Positions 1 through 5,258 of a stretch of DNA of 5,606 nt are shown here, piece after piece. Source of the stretch: Candidatus Methanophaga sp. GoMg3.2 (GTDB lineage Archaea > Halobacteriota > Syntropharchaeia > Alkanophagales > Methanospirareceae). Made by a program: the position numbers and the translations under genes. The number at the start of each line of letters is the position of its first letter. The stretch's first letter is position 1. The notes below the pieces were generated by a model. The model saw only the letters and a program-made list of their open reading frames with translations. It was not told where the DNA came from and did not search any database. Location: positions 1 through 5,606 of the forward strand of contig QBUN01000267.1 of NCBI GenBank assembly GCA_013180565.1. Reading direction: 5' to 3'.

Positions 1-2
1 CC

Positions 3-1577
3 CTAAAGATATTGCTGAAAATAAAGCTCACTGACGAATTTCTCCTGAAAGTCAGCCTCTTCTTCAAGTTTTATATGTTCGATTCGGTTTGCAATTGATT
101 CTGCGTCTTCCCGTTTTGTCTTTGATATTAACGCCTGCCGGGCACCTTCCAGAGCTGCATTTCCTACCTTCTTCACCTTTTCATGACCCACTGCGGGCAG
201 AAGACCAATACGTATTGCATTCTCAGTGTTTATAAAGTTCCCGAACCCACCAGCCAGAAGGACGTGTTCTATATCATCAAGCTCGATTCCGTATCGCGCA
301 ACGAGTGTCTTTATACCGACTGCGACAGCGGTTTTCGCAAGATTCAACTGATCTATATCCTGTTCTGATAAACTAAACTCTTCGGCTATTATAAATTCCT
401 TCTTATCGCCCAAGAACTTACCCATACCGTTAATTATTCCGTTCTCCAAAAGCTCAGCCAGAGCATCTATTAATCCGGAACCGCAAACTCCGATAGGTGT
501 GGCATCACCAATCGTTTTGTATATAGCTTCTCCGTCCACTATACTCACGTCTTTTATCGCACCACATACACCCCCGATTCCGCACCTTATGCCTGCGCCC
601 TCAAACGCGGGACCCGCAGCACAGGACGTTGCAATCAACCGGTCTCGGTTTCCCAGTATGATCTCCGTGTTGGTCCCGATGTCAATTGCCATACGTATCT
701 TATCGCTTTTATATATCTCTGTTGCCAACGTGACAGCTAAAGCGTCAGCACCGACGAAACTGCCGATTAGAGGGAGCCCGTAAACACGTGAGTTCGGATT
801 TGCCTTAAGCCTGAGCTCTTTCGCAGTTTCATTTACCGCGTTTACACTCAGAGGTTCGTAAGGGCTTTTGCCCAGTGACTCAACGGAATAGCCGAAAAAG
901 AGGTCTCTCATTATTGGATTACCAACTACCACCATCTCAAAGACTTTACTCGGGTCTACCATAGCGGTGATCATTTCGTTCACGGTGGTTCTAATTTCTC
1001 GTTCGAGCCGGTTCTGACCTGTTCGCGCAAATACTATCCGTGAAATAACATCATTACCATATTTAGTCTGTGGATTTTCTCTGGATATTACATAAAGCAC
1101 TTTCCCGCTCTCAAAGTCTATTAGATACATAGCAAGAGTTGTCGTCCCTATGTCTAAAGCGATACCGTATAGCTCGCCAGTATATTCGCCCAGGTTTTCA
1201 GACTCGCAAAAGACTCGTTCTCCCTCTACGTGCACGAACGGTTCAAGAGGTATTTCCTTATATTCGCCTGATTCTAAAATGTAATAAATTCTTTTTGGTA
1301 CTCGCACGTAAATGTGCTCATCTGTATTCAGAATTCTTGCCTGGCAGGCAAGTCTGCACGTATCGTCGTGTATAAATTTCTTTTCCGCTTCTGTCACATC
1401 AGAGAGTGATCCAGTTGCGCACTCAACATCGACCAAACACTGACCGCACTTTCCCTCGCCGCCGCAAGGGCAATTTATGTCTATTTCTAACTCTTGCAGA
1501 TAGGTAAGTATGGTTCGACCCCTAACGAGTTTTGCCTCTTTTCCATGATCTTTGAGTATGATATTCATGATTTCCAT
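3..1577 (-). CDS. RACo-type corrinoid reductive activator (2Fe-2S + ASKHA ATPase)
   Basis: Predicted cytoplasmic ATP-dependent activator that returns Co(II) corrinoid proteins to the methyl-accepting Co(I) state. The N-terminus is a plant-type 2Fe-2S ferredoxin domain: Cys38, Cys44 and Cys47 in CGGEGKCGQC, with a fourth ligand probably Cys78. A linker leads to the ASKHA/DUF4445 domain. There, GIALDIGTTT (137-146) is the first phosphate motif, NPQTKYGNDVISR (167-179) and VGNPIM (217-222) are family signatures, AIDIGTNTE (296-304) is the second nucleotide motif, and SCAAGPAFEGAGI (317-329), VCGSGLID (363-370) and LLAGGFGNF (439-447) follow. At 524 aa it is shorter than acetogen RACo (about 630 aa) but contains both functional ends. 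Methanosarcina RamA instead has C-terminal 4Fe-4S motifs, absent here. Stop is TAG at 3-5. The first ATG (1575-1577) touches the pentamer repeat and has no Shine-Dalgarno site. Met4 (1566-1568) is a plausible alternative start with a weak GGA before it. It is divergent from the corrinoid gene, its likely substrate. Confidence 0.9.
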   Translation of the reverse strand: MEIMNIILKDHGKEAKLVRGRTILTYLQELEIDINCPCGGEGKCGQCLVDVECATGSLSDVTEAEKKFIHDDTCRLACQARILNTDEHIYVRVPKRIYYILESGEYKEIPLEPFVHVEGERVFCESENLGEYTGELYGIALDIGTTTLAMYLIDFESGKVLYVISRENPQTKYGNDVISRIVFARTGQNRLEREIRTTVNEMITAMVDPSKVFEMVVVGNPIMRDLFFGYSVESLGKSPYEPLSVNAVNETAKELRLKANPNSRVYGLPLIGSFVGADALAVTLATEIYKSDKIRMAIDIGTNTEIILGNRDRLIATSCAAGPAFEGAGIRCGIGGVCGAIKDVSIVDGEAIYKTIGDATPIGVCGSGLIDALAELLENGIINGMGKFLGDKKEFIIAEEFSLSEQDIDQLNLAKTAVAVGIKTLVARYGIELDDIEHVLLAGGFGNFINTENAIRIGLLPAVGHEKVKKVGNAALEGARQALISKTKREDAESIANRIEHIKLEEEADFQEKFVSELYFQQYL

Positions 1578-1639
1578 ATTAAATTAAATTAAATTAAATT
1601 AAATTAAACTAAAGTAAACTAAACTAAACTAAAATTAAA
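1578..1639. repeat. Pentanucleotide tandem repeat (AAATT/AAACT) in the divergent promoter region
   Basis: About twelve consecutive 5-bp units fill most of the 86-bp gap between the activator and corrinoid genes. Reading plus strand there are five AAATT units, then AAACT, AAAGT, three AAACT and an imperfect AAAATTAAAC end. The array abuts the activator ATG directly. It has two sub-blocks, AAATT next to the activator and AAACT next to the corrinoid gene, which suggests copy-number expansion after a point change. It occupies the place where TATA/BRE elements of both divergent promoters should lie, so unit number could alter spacing or promoter strength. That functional role is inferred. Confidence 0.9.
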
Positions 1640-1663
1640 CCTTTGAGGATAATATCTTAATCT

Positions 1664-2299
1664 ATGGGCGATACAATAGTTGACACGTTGCTTGACGTAA
1701 AGAAGAAGAAGATAGAGATATTTTGCGACGAGAAGCTGAACAATGGCATCAATGCGTATGCGATCATAGACGAGCTGAGTGAAGGGCTACGTGAAATTGG
1801 GCGCGGATACAAAGAGATATATTTCGACGCTGAACTGATGGTCTCCGGCTGGAACGCGAAGAAGGCATTACAAATACTCAAGCCGCTACTGCAAGAGGAG
1901 GTAAAGGCAGAAGAGAAGATAGGTAAAGTCGTTATCGGTACGGTCAAAGGGGATGTGCATGACATAGGGAAAGAGATAGTGACTATAATGCTCTCTTCAG
2001 ATGGGTTTGAGGTCATTGACTTAGGAACAGACGTGGAAAAGGAAGCGTATGCGAAAAGCGTCCAAGAAGCAGGGGCCGATATTATCGCTATGTCCGCGTT
2101 ACTCACCACGACAAGGGAATACATGGCCGAGGTCATACAGTATTTCCGCGAGGCGGAGTTAGAAGTGAAGATAATGGTGGGTGGCAGCGCAGTGAGTGAG
2201 GAATACGCAATGGAAATCGGTGCAGACGCATACGGTAAAGACGCTGTTGATGCCGTTAAGAAGGCAAAGGCGCTATTAAAAAAGCATCCAGAAAAATAG
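1664..2299 (+). CDS. Methyltransferase corrinoid protein (MtaC/MtbC/MtmC-like, B12-binding)
   Basis: Small cytoplasmic methyl carrier, 211 aa, the usual length for this family. The N-terminal helical cap (about 1-85) carries the methionine-synthase-like pattern with DELSEGLREIG (36-46) and YFDAELMVSG (53-62). The Rossmann B12-binding domain starts near 87 with GKVVIGTVKGDVHDIGK. His99 in DVHDIG (97-102) is the predicted lower cobalt ligand. SALLTTT (144-150) and VGGSAVSEEYAMEIGAD (172-188) are the other corrinoid-pocket motifs. It would shuttle a methyl group from a substrate-specific methyltransferase to an MtaA/MtbA-type enzyme or to a pterin. The substrate (methanol, a methylamine, a methoxy compound or other) cannot be told, because no partner methyltransferase lies in the window. 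ATG 1664 is the first possible start, since TAA lies two codons upstream. GAGG at 1645-1648 is 15 nt away, too far for a normal site, so leaderless translation is possible. The last seven sense codons and the TAG stop lie inside the left copy of a 68-bp direct repeat. Confidence 0.92.
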   Translation: MGDTIVDTLLDVKKKKIEIFCDEKLNNGINAYAIIDELSEGLREIGRGYKEIYFDAELMVSGWNAKKALQILKPLLQEEVKAEEKIGKVVIGTVKGDVHDIGKEIVTIMLSSDGFEVIDLGTDVEKEAYAKSVQEAGADIIAMSALLTTTREYMAEVIQYFREAELEVKIMVGGSAVSEEYAMEIGADAYGKDAVDAVKKAKALLKKHPEK

Positions 2300-2344
2300 G
2301 TGTATGTCCTCGTATATATTAAAAATCACATAATCTAAAAATAA
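2277..2344 (+). repeat. 68-bp direct repeat, left copy (over corrinoid gene 3' end)
   Basis: Matches 5182-5249 at a constant offset of 2905 bp, with five mismatches found by hand alignment (2286, 2306, 2307, 2312, 2341). The longest exact block is 2313-2340 (28 bp). It includes the last seven sense codons and the TAG stop of the corrinoid gene, then an AT-rich flank holding the TATA-like promoter of the downstream cassette. Because it holds the native gene end, it is a candidate attachment or insertion boundary. Confidence 0.93.
2313..2325 (+). promoter_or_regulatory. TATA-like promoter for the 155-aa/HEPN operon
   Basis: TATATATTAAAAA fits an archaeal TATA box. A start site about 25 bp downstream of its centre would fall near 2342-2345, giving a leader of roughly 25 nt that contains the GGAGGT ribosome site. 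The box lies inside the left direct repeat, so the same sequence also occurs in the right copy (5218-5230). The start site is predicted, not shown. Confidence 0.5.
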
Positions 2345-2355
2345 TGCGCGATATC

Positions 2356-2361
2356 GGAGGT
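2356..2361 (+). promoter_or_regulatory. Strong Shine-Dalgarno site for the 155-aa gene
   Basis: GGAGGT is a full match to the archaeal anti-Shine-Dalgarno core, with an 8-nt spacer to ATG 2370. It fixes the start of the downstream gene. It lies just outside the repeat copy, so it belongs to the cassette. Confidence 0.85.
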
Positions 2362-2369
2362 AAAGGTAT

Positions 2370-2837
2370 ATGGAAGGGGAAATTAGAAAATACGAAAGTT
2401 CATCTTATGCTCCAACGGGTCCTGGAGCACCTACTAAATTAGCTATTGCAAGACGTCAATTGCCCTATCGTGTTACTCAGTTAGCGGAGAAGAAAGTTAT
2501 AGAAAAATTGATGAGAAGTGACAATGACCTTTTGCCATATATATTGGACGATTTGTTAACAGAACTGAGTTCATATTTGGAGAATAGATATGGCTTGGTG
2601 CATTTGGGTGTCAGGACATTAAAGGATCCGGAAGAGCTAGAGTGGGAAATTATTGTAATCCTAGTGAATGTCGATTTTGGTTTTAAGAACTTTGAACACC
2701 GATTTGAGGTAGAAGACAAAATTGAAGAGATAGTAGAGGACGTAATTGAGAAATGGCGCGAAAAAGTTCAGAATGATGATAAAGAGAAAGTCAAAGAAGC
2801 AAATGCAATTATTTCGGTGATAATAGATGAAAAGTAA
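2370..2837 (+). CDS. Unrecognised 155-aa protein paired with a HEPN protein (candidate antitoxin/partner)
   Basis: I do not recognise this family. The N-terminus (about 1-22) is rich in Ser, Pro and Gly and probably flexible. Residues 24-75 look helical (KLAIARRQLPYRV, then an amphipathic stretch to ENRYG). At 91-103 a hydrophobic strand-like segment, EWEIIVILVNVDF, precedes a strongly acidic, helical C-terminus (113-150). There is no signal peptide or membrane segment. It lacks the GSxxxG and DxD motifs of MNT-type minimal nucleotidyltransferases, the usual partners of HEPN proteins, and no helix-turn-helix is obvious. The start is supported by a strong GGAGGT site. The gene overlaps the HEPN gene by 11 nt, so the two are almost certainly co-transcribed and probably translationally coupled. 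A role as antitoxin or complex partner is inferred from this arrangement only. Base composition is AT-richer than the flanking genes, as in the rest of the cassette. Confidence 0.75.
   Translation: MEGEIRKYESSSYAPTGPGAPTKLAIARRQLPYRVTQLAEKKVIEKLMRSDNDLLPYILDDLLTELSSYLENRYGLVHLGVRTLKDPEELEWEIIVILVNVDFGFKNFEHRFEVEDKIEEIVEDVIEKWREKVQNDDKEKVKEANAIISVIIDEK
2816..2821 (+). promoter_or_regulatory. Internal Shine-Dalgarno site for the HEPN gene
   Basis: GGTGAT, inside the 3' end of the upstream gene, matches the GGUGAU part of the archaeal Shine-Dalgarno complement, with a 5-nt spacer to ATG 2827. It supports that start and the 11-nt gene overlap. Confidence 0.7.
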
Positions 2838-3228
2838 ATTTGACCCAAGAAGGTTTTTGGAGTTCTCAAAAGAGTTGTTACAAAAAGGTATTTCCAAGGA
2901 TAACGAAGCTAAATATAGAACCATTAACGGGAGATGTTATTACGCTGCATTTTTATACGCTATTGAGCAATTAGGATTAGAGCCAGAAGCAAACCACCGA
3001 AAAGTTCAAGATAAGGTGATGGATTTAGATAGGAAGTTGGGAAAAGAGCTTACATATCTCTGGATTTACCGGTTGGGGGCTGATTATTATCTCGACACGC
3101 CAGCTCTGATAACTATCCGTGACAGAGAGGGGGAGTATATGGCTAAGAAAACTATAAAATGTAACTCGGAAGAAGCGCGGGAATGTATAGCAAGAGCGGA
3201 GAGATTTTTCAACGGCCTAGGAGCTTAA
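2827..3228 (+). CDS. HEPN-domain protein (candidate RNase toxin)
   Basis: A 133-aa cytoplasmic all-helical protein resembling the UPF0332-like HEPN group. The signature is in helix 2: EAKYRTINGRCYYAAFLYA (27-45), equivalent to the family pattern R-x4-R-x-YYA-x-F. His57-Arg58 and Val60 follow where that group has a conserved H..V. IYRLGADYY (80-88) matches the R..ADY motif, and the C-terminal helix EEARECIARAERFFNGL closes the bundle. Many HEPN proteins are RNases, toxins or defence effectors acting through R-x4-6-H. Here the corresponding position reads R82-LGAD-Y87, as in the Tyr variants, so catalytic activity is uncertain. The gene starts inside the upstream 155-aa gene with its own GGTGAT site, a layout typical of toxin-antitoxin pairs. 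It is not a HepT with RX4HXY. Family assignment is fairly secure; substrate and role are inferred. Confidence 0.8.
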   Translation: MKSKFDPRRFLEFSKELLQKGISKDNEAKYRTINGRCYYAAFLYAIEQLGLEPEANHRKVQDKVMDLDRKLGKELTYLWIYRLGADYYLDTPALITIRDREGEYMAKKTIKCNSEEARECIARAERFFNGLGA

Positions 3229-3236
3229 AGAAGCTC
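3221..3236 (+). terminator. Small hairpin at the end of the HEPN gene
   Basis: GAGCTT and AAGCTC form a perfect 6-bp stem with a 4-nt loop, and the HEPN stop codon (3226-3228) lies within it. The sequence after it is only moderately T-rich, so it may be an RNA 3'-end stabiliser or a weak terminator. Functional meaning is uncertain. Confidence 0.35.
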
Positions 3237-3276
3237 GTTCTCTAAAATATCTTATTGCAATTTATTCCCCAAGTGA

Positions 3277-3284
3277 CTATATAC
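3277..3284 (+). promoter_or_regulatory. TATA-like element before the membrane protein gene
   Basis: CTATATAC in the 126-nt gap after the HEPN gene could be an archaeal TATA box giving transcription from about 3305-3310. That would leave a leader of about 45-50 nt before ATG 3355. The rest of this gap shows only the hairpin at its left end, the ribosome site at its right end and a 24-codon open frame from 3306. Confidence 0.35.
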
Positions 3285-3340
3285 TCAGTATGTATGTGTC
3301 CGCCTATGGAAAGAAAAGAATCGGCGGGACTGTTGCAAAT

Positions 3341-3345
3341 GAGGT
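3341..3345 (+). promoter_or_regulatory. Shine-Dalgarno site for the membrane protein gene
   Basis: GAGGT with a 9-nt spacer to ATG 3355. An in-frame TAG lies immediately before that ATG, so this is the natural start of the interrupted reading frame. Confidence 0.65.
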
Positions 3346-3567
3346 ACGAGATAGATGGTGGAAGATACTCCAAACTGTGATATTCATCAAGAGTCAAAAG
3401 GGTACTTTAAAAGTACGGGTGAGCTGTTATTTTCTGGTTTAAAGGTAACCCTCATACTTTTGTACCTATTTACCAAATATTTGGCTATTAAATCTCTAAT
3501 ACTTCTGAAAGGATTAGCTGATATTGCTTTATTGCCCTTATCGCTCACTCTTGCCGTATTCTTAGGA

Positions 3568-3570
3568 TAA
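3568..3570 (+). other. In-frame TAA interrupting the membrane protein
   Basis: The TAA follows a hydrophobic segment ending AVFLG. The same frame continues at once with TSEKFAIVLAILIYC, another membrane-like stretch, so a single base change would restore an uninterrupted frame. TAA is not a known pyrrolysine or selenocysteine codon. Confidence 0.75.
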
Positions 3571-4800
3571 ACATCCGAAAAATTCGCTATTGTCCTTGCC
3601 ATCTTGATTTATTGCCTTATCACTTATCAAATCACTCCGAAGTTAATGAAACCACTCTTTGGTGAGTTTGGTGTGTTGAGGTGGGTTAGGATTATCGTAG
3701 TTGCATTAACTTGTGTGTATTTCTATTTTGGGTGGTTAATGGTAACGAGTACTTCTGATTATGTCGATTTTCCGTATATTACTTTTCTGATCTTATCCTG
3801 CATACCCATCGGAAAGGTGATTCAAGATAAGTCAGATATGGTGCAGTGGATGGGACCTGTGCCTACCCTCTATACTTTTCTATTTCATGCGAATGGAGAA
3901 GAAAAGCTTAAAGAAGAGATAATAAGAGAATATAGCGGTGAGTCGGACGATTCATGGGTTAAGAGAAAAATTACAAGGTATGCCACAGCTTATATATCTG
4001 GCGTAGCATTTAGTTCAGTTTGCTTTGTGCTTGGGCTTTTGTTCGTTGTGTTCCTCCAGTCCAATATTATATTAGTGATGCTCCTAATTGTGTGGTTATT
4101 GAATAATCTCTACTATTTAATGAGAAAGAAGTCGTTATTCAAATTAGAAGAGTTGAAAAATGTATTTGTAGGACGGCATAATCCAGAAAAGTGGATGATT
4201 TCGTCACTTTTACCCTTTAAAAGATATACATTCTTAAAGCAAATTGGAGGACTTATATGCATTTTAATGGGCATTTTATGGGCTATATGCTTTGGTATTG
4301 CTGGATTTGGATGTTTTGTAGAACTCATTAAACTTATTATACAGGCACAATATAACGATCTAATGGCTTTTCTGGACCTTTTTAGTGATTTTGCTTACAT
4401 GGTCTCTCTTTTTCTTGCTATTATTTTTCAATTGAATTTTTGGTATATCATGATAAAGCGATTTCCCCATTTTATGGCGGTTTGGGGTGAAAAAGATTTC
4501 TCTACGGATGTTGATGCACAGAAACTACCAACAGGTGGATTTTCTTTATTTTTAGTCAATACAGTTATAATGGTTTTTTTATTGTCCTTTTATTTCTTAG
4601 TATATTGGATATACCTTTATTTAAATCTGTCTACCGATACTCTTATGTGGAAGATGTTAATCTTTTGTATACTTATCCTTTTATTATGTTTTTGGATATA
4701 CATAACATATTCCACACTAAAAAATAGGAGATTGAGGGAGATCGATCCTAACAATTTGTATAAAGATAATAAAAGGATTCCTTTGGCAGTACTAATCCAA

Positions 4801-4809
4801 TTTTTTTTC
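4801..4809 (+). other. Frameshift site at an 8-T run (T TTT TTC)
   Basis: Eight T residues followed by C separate two hydrophobic reading frames. A -1 shift here, or a ninth T, joins upstream VLIQFF to downstream LFLYPVLVYYATLQ without any stop. In the upstream frame, 4803-4809 reads T TTT TTC, which fits the X XXY YYZ slippery heptamer. Homopolymer sequencing error and true mutation are equally possible explanations. Confidence 0.65.
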
Positions 4810-5181
4810 TCTTTTTATATCCTGTTCTAGTATATTATGCCACCTTACAATCATATAGTGCCCTCTTACAGGGATTGTATTTAATACCTCTCTTTATTAT
4901 TGTGCACTGCCTTGTAATTTCATTATTTTATATGGGTGATATTCTTGATGCATACATACAAGTACAAGATTCTGCGGAGCATGTGAAACCAACAATAGAA
5001 GCAGGGGTTTATTTATATTCATTCATTGTAACGGTTATACTTTTTATACTCTGTTATTCAATGGATTACCTTTATGGAACTAAGAGTATCTGCATAGGTA
5101 TCTTCGTATTCATTGTATTAGCAATTTGTATTACCTTAGTAAACATAGTAAGACTATACGACAAAACGAAAAGTCATGTGA

Positions 5182-5249
5182 TAAAAAAGCCTCCAGAAAA
5201 ATAGGTGTATCGCCTCTTATATATTAAAAATCACATAATCTAAAAGTAA
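5182..5249 (+). repeat. 68-bp direct repeat, right copy
   Basis: Partner of 2277-2344, 63/68 identical. It supplies the last seven sense codons (IKKPPEK) and TAG of the interrupted membrane gene, in the same phase as the LKKHPEK end of the corrinoid protein. It ends 9 bp before the trpS stop triplet. The copies differ at 5191, 5211, 5212, 5217 and 5246. It marks the right boundary of the AT-rich cassette. Confidence 0.93.
5183..5201 (-). terminator. T-rich terminator candidate for trpS
   Basis: Read on the minus strand, the right repeat gives T5 (5197-5201) then T6 (5183-5188) some 60-75 nt beyond the trpS stop, a pattern suited to archaeal oligo-U termination. The left copy has the same T runs, so before insertion one repeat would have ended trpS transcripts running towards the corrinoid gene. 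Confidence 0.4.
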
Positions 5250-5258
5250 GGAGAGATT

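Larger units (their letters stand above)
3355..5204 (+). pseudogene. Large multi-spanning membrane protein, interrupted by an in-frame stop and a frameshift
   Basis: Three open segments join into one protein of about 616 residues. Segment 1 (3355-3567) starts at a proper ATG with a GAGGT site and ends at TAA 3568-3570. Segment 2 continues in the same frame from 3571 to TAG 4828-4830. Segment 3 is open in the -1 frame from the T run at 4801-4808 through to TAG 5202-5204, with no stop between. TTG 3604 and TTG 4875, the first start-like codons in the later segments, have no good ribosome sites and are unlikely real starts. The joined product has roughly 13-15 hydrophobic segments, running from LILLYLF near its start to IFVFIVLAICI near its end. 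Charged loops lie between them, the largest around 3805-3980 (GEEKLKEEIIREY). No family is recognised and no catalytic motif stands out. The sequence is very AT-rich. The last codons and stop come from the right 68-bp repeat. It may be a decaying gene, a recoded gene or an assembly error. Confidence 0.7.

Noticed and set aside
1578..1639. Possible CRISPR or replication-origin iterons
   Set aside because: Units are only 5 bp with no spacers and no unique segments; it is a simple sequence repeat.
1657..2136. Minus-strand 159-aa open frame over the corrinoid gene
   Set aside because: Shadow frame, rich in Ser and Ile, opposite a well supported coding sequence.
2344..2445. Short open frame from ATG 2344 in another frame over the 155-aa gene
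   Set aside because: It overlaps a better supported gene with a perfect ribosome site and has no independent support.
3306..3380. A 24-codon open frame (MERKESAGLLQMRYEIDGGRYSKL) about 25 bp after a TATA-like box, overlapping the start of the membrane gene
   Set aside because: Too short to judge, no ribosome site, no recognisable pattern; could be a leader peptide but chance is as likely.
3604..4830. Separate 408-aa membrane protein starting at TTG 3604
   Set aside because: The same frame is open from 3571 directly after the TAA and matches the preceding segment in character; TTG lacks a ribosome site.
4875..5204. Separate 109-aa membrane protein starting at TTG 4875
   Set aside because: The frame is open back to 4806 without a stop, TTG has no ribosome site, and hydrophobic continuity favours a frameshifted tail of the upstream frame.
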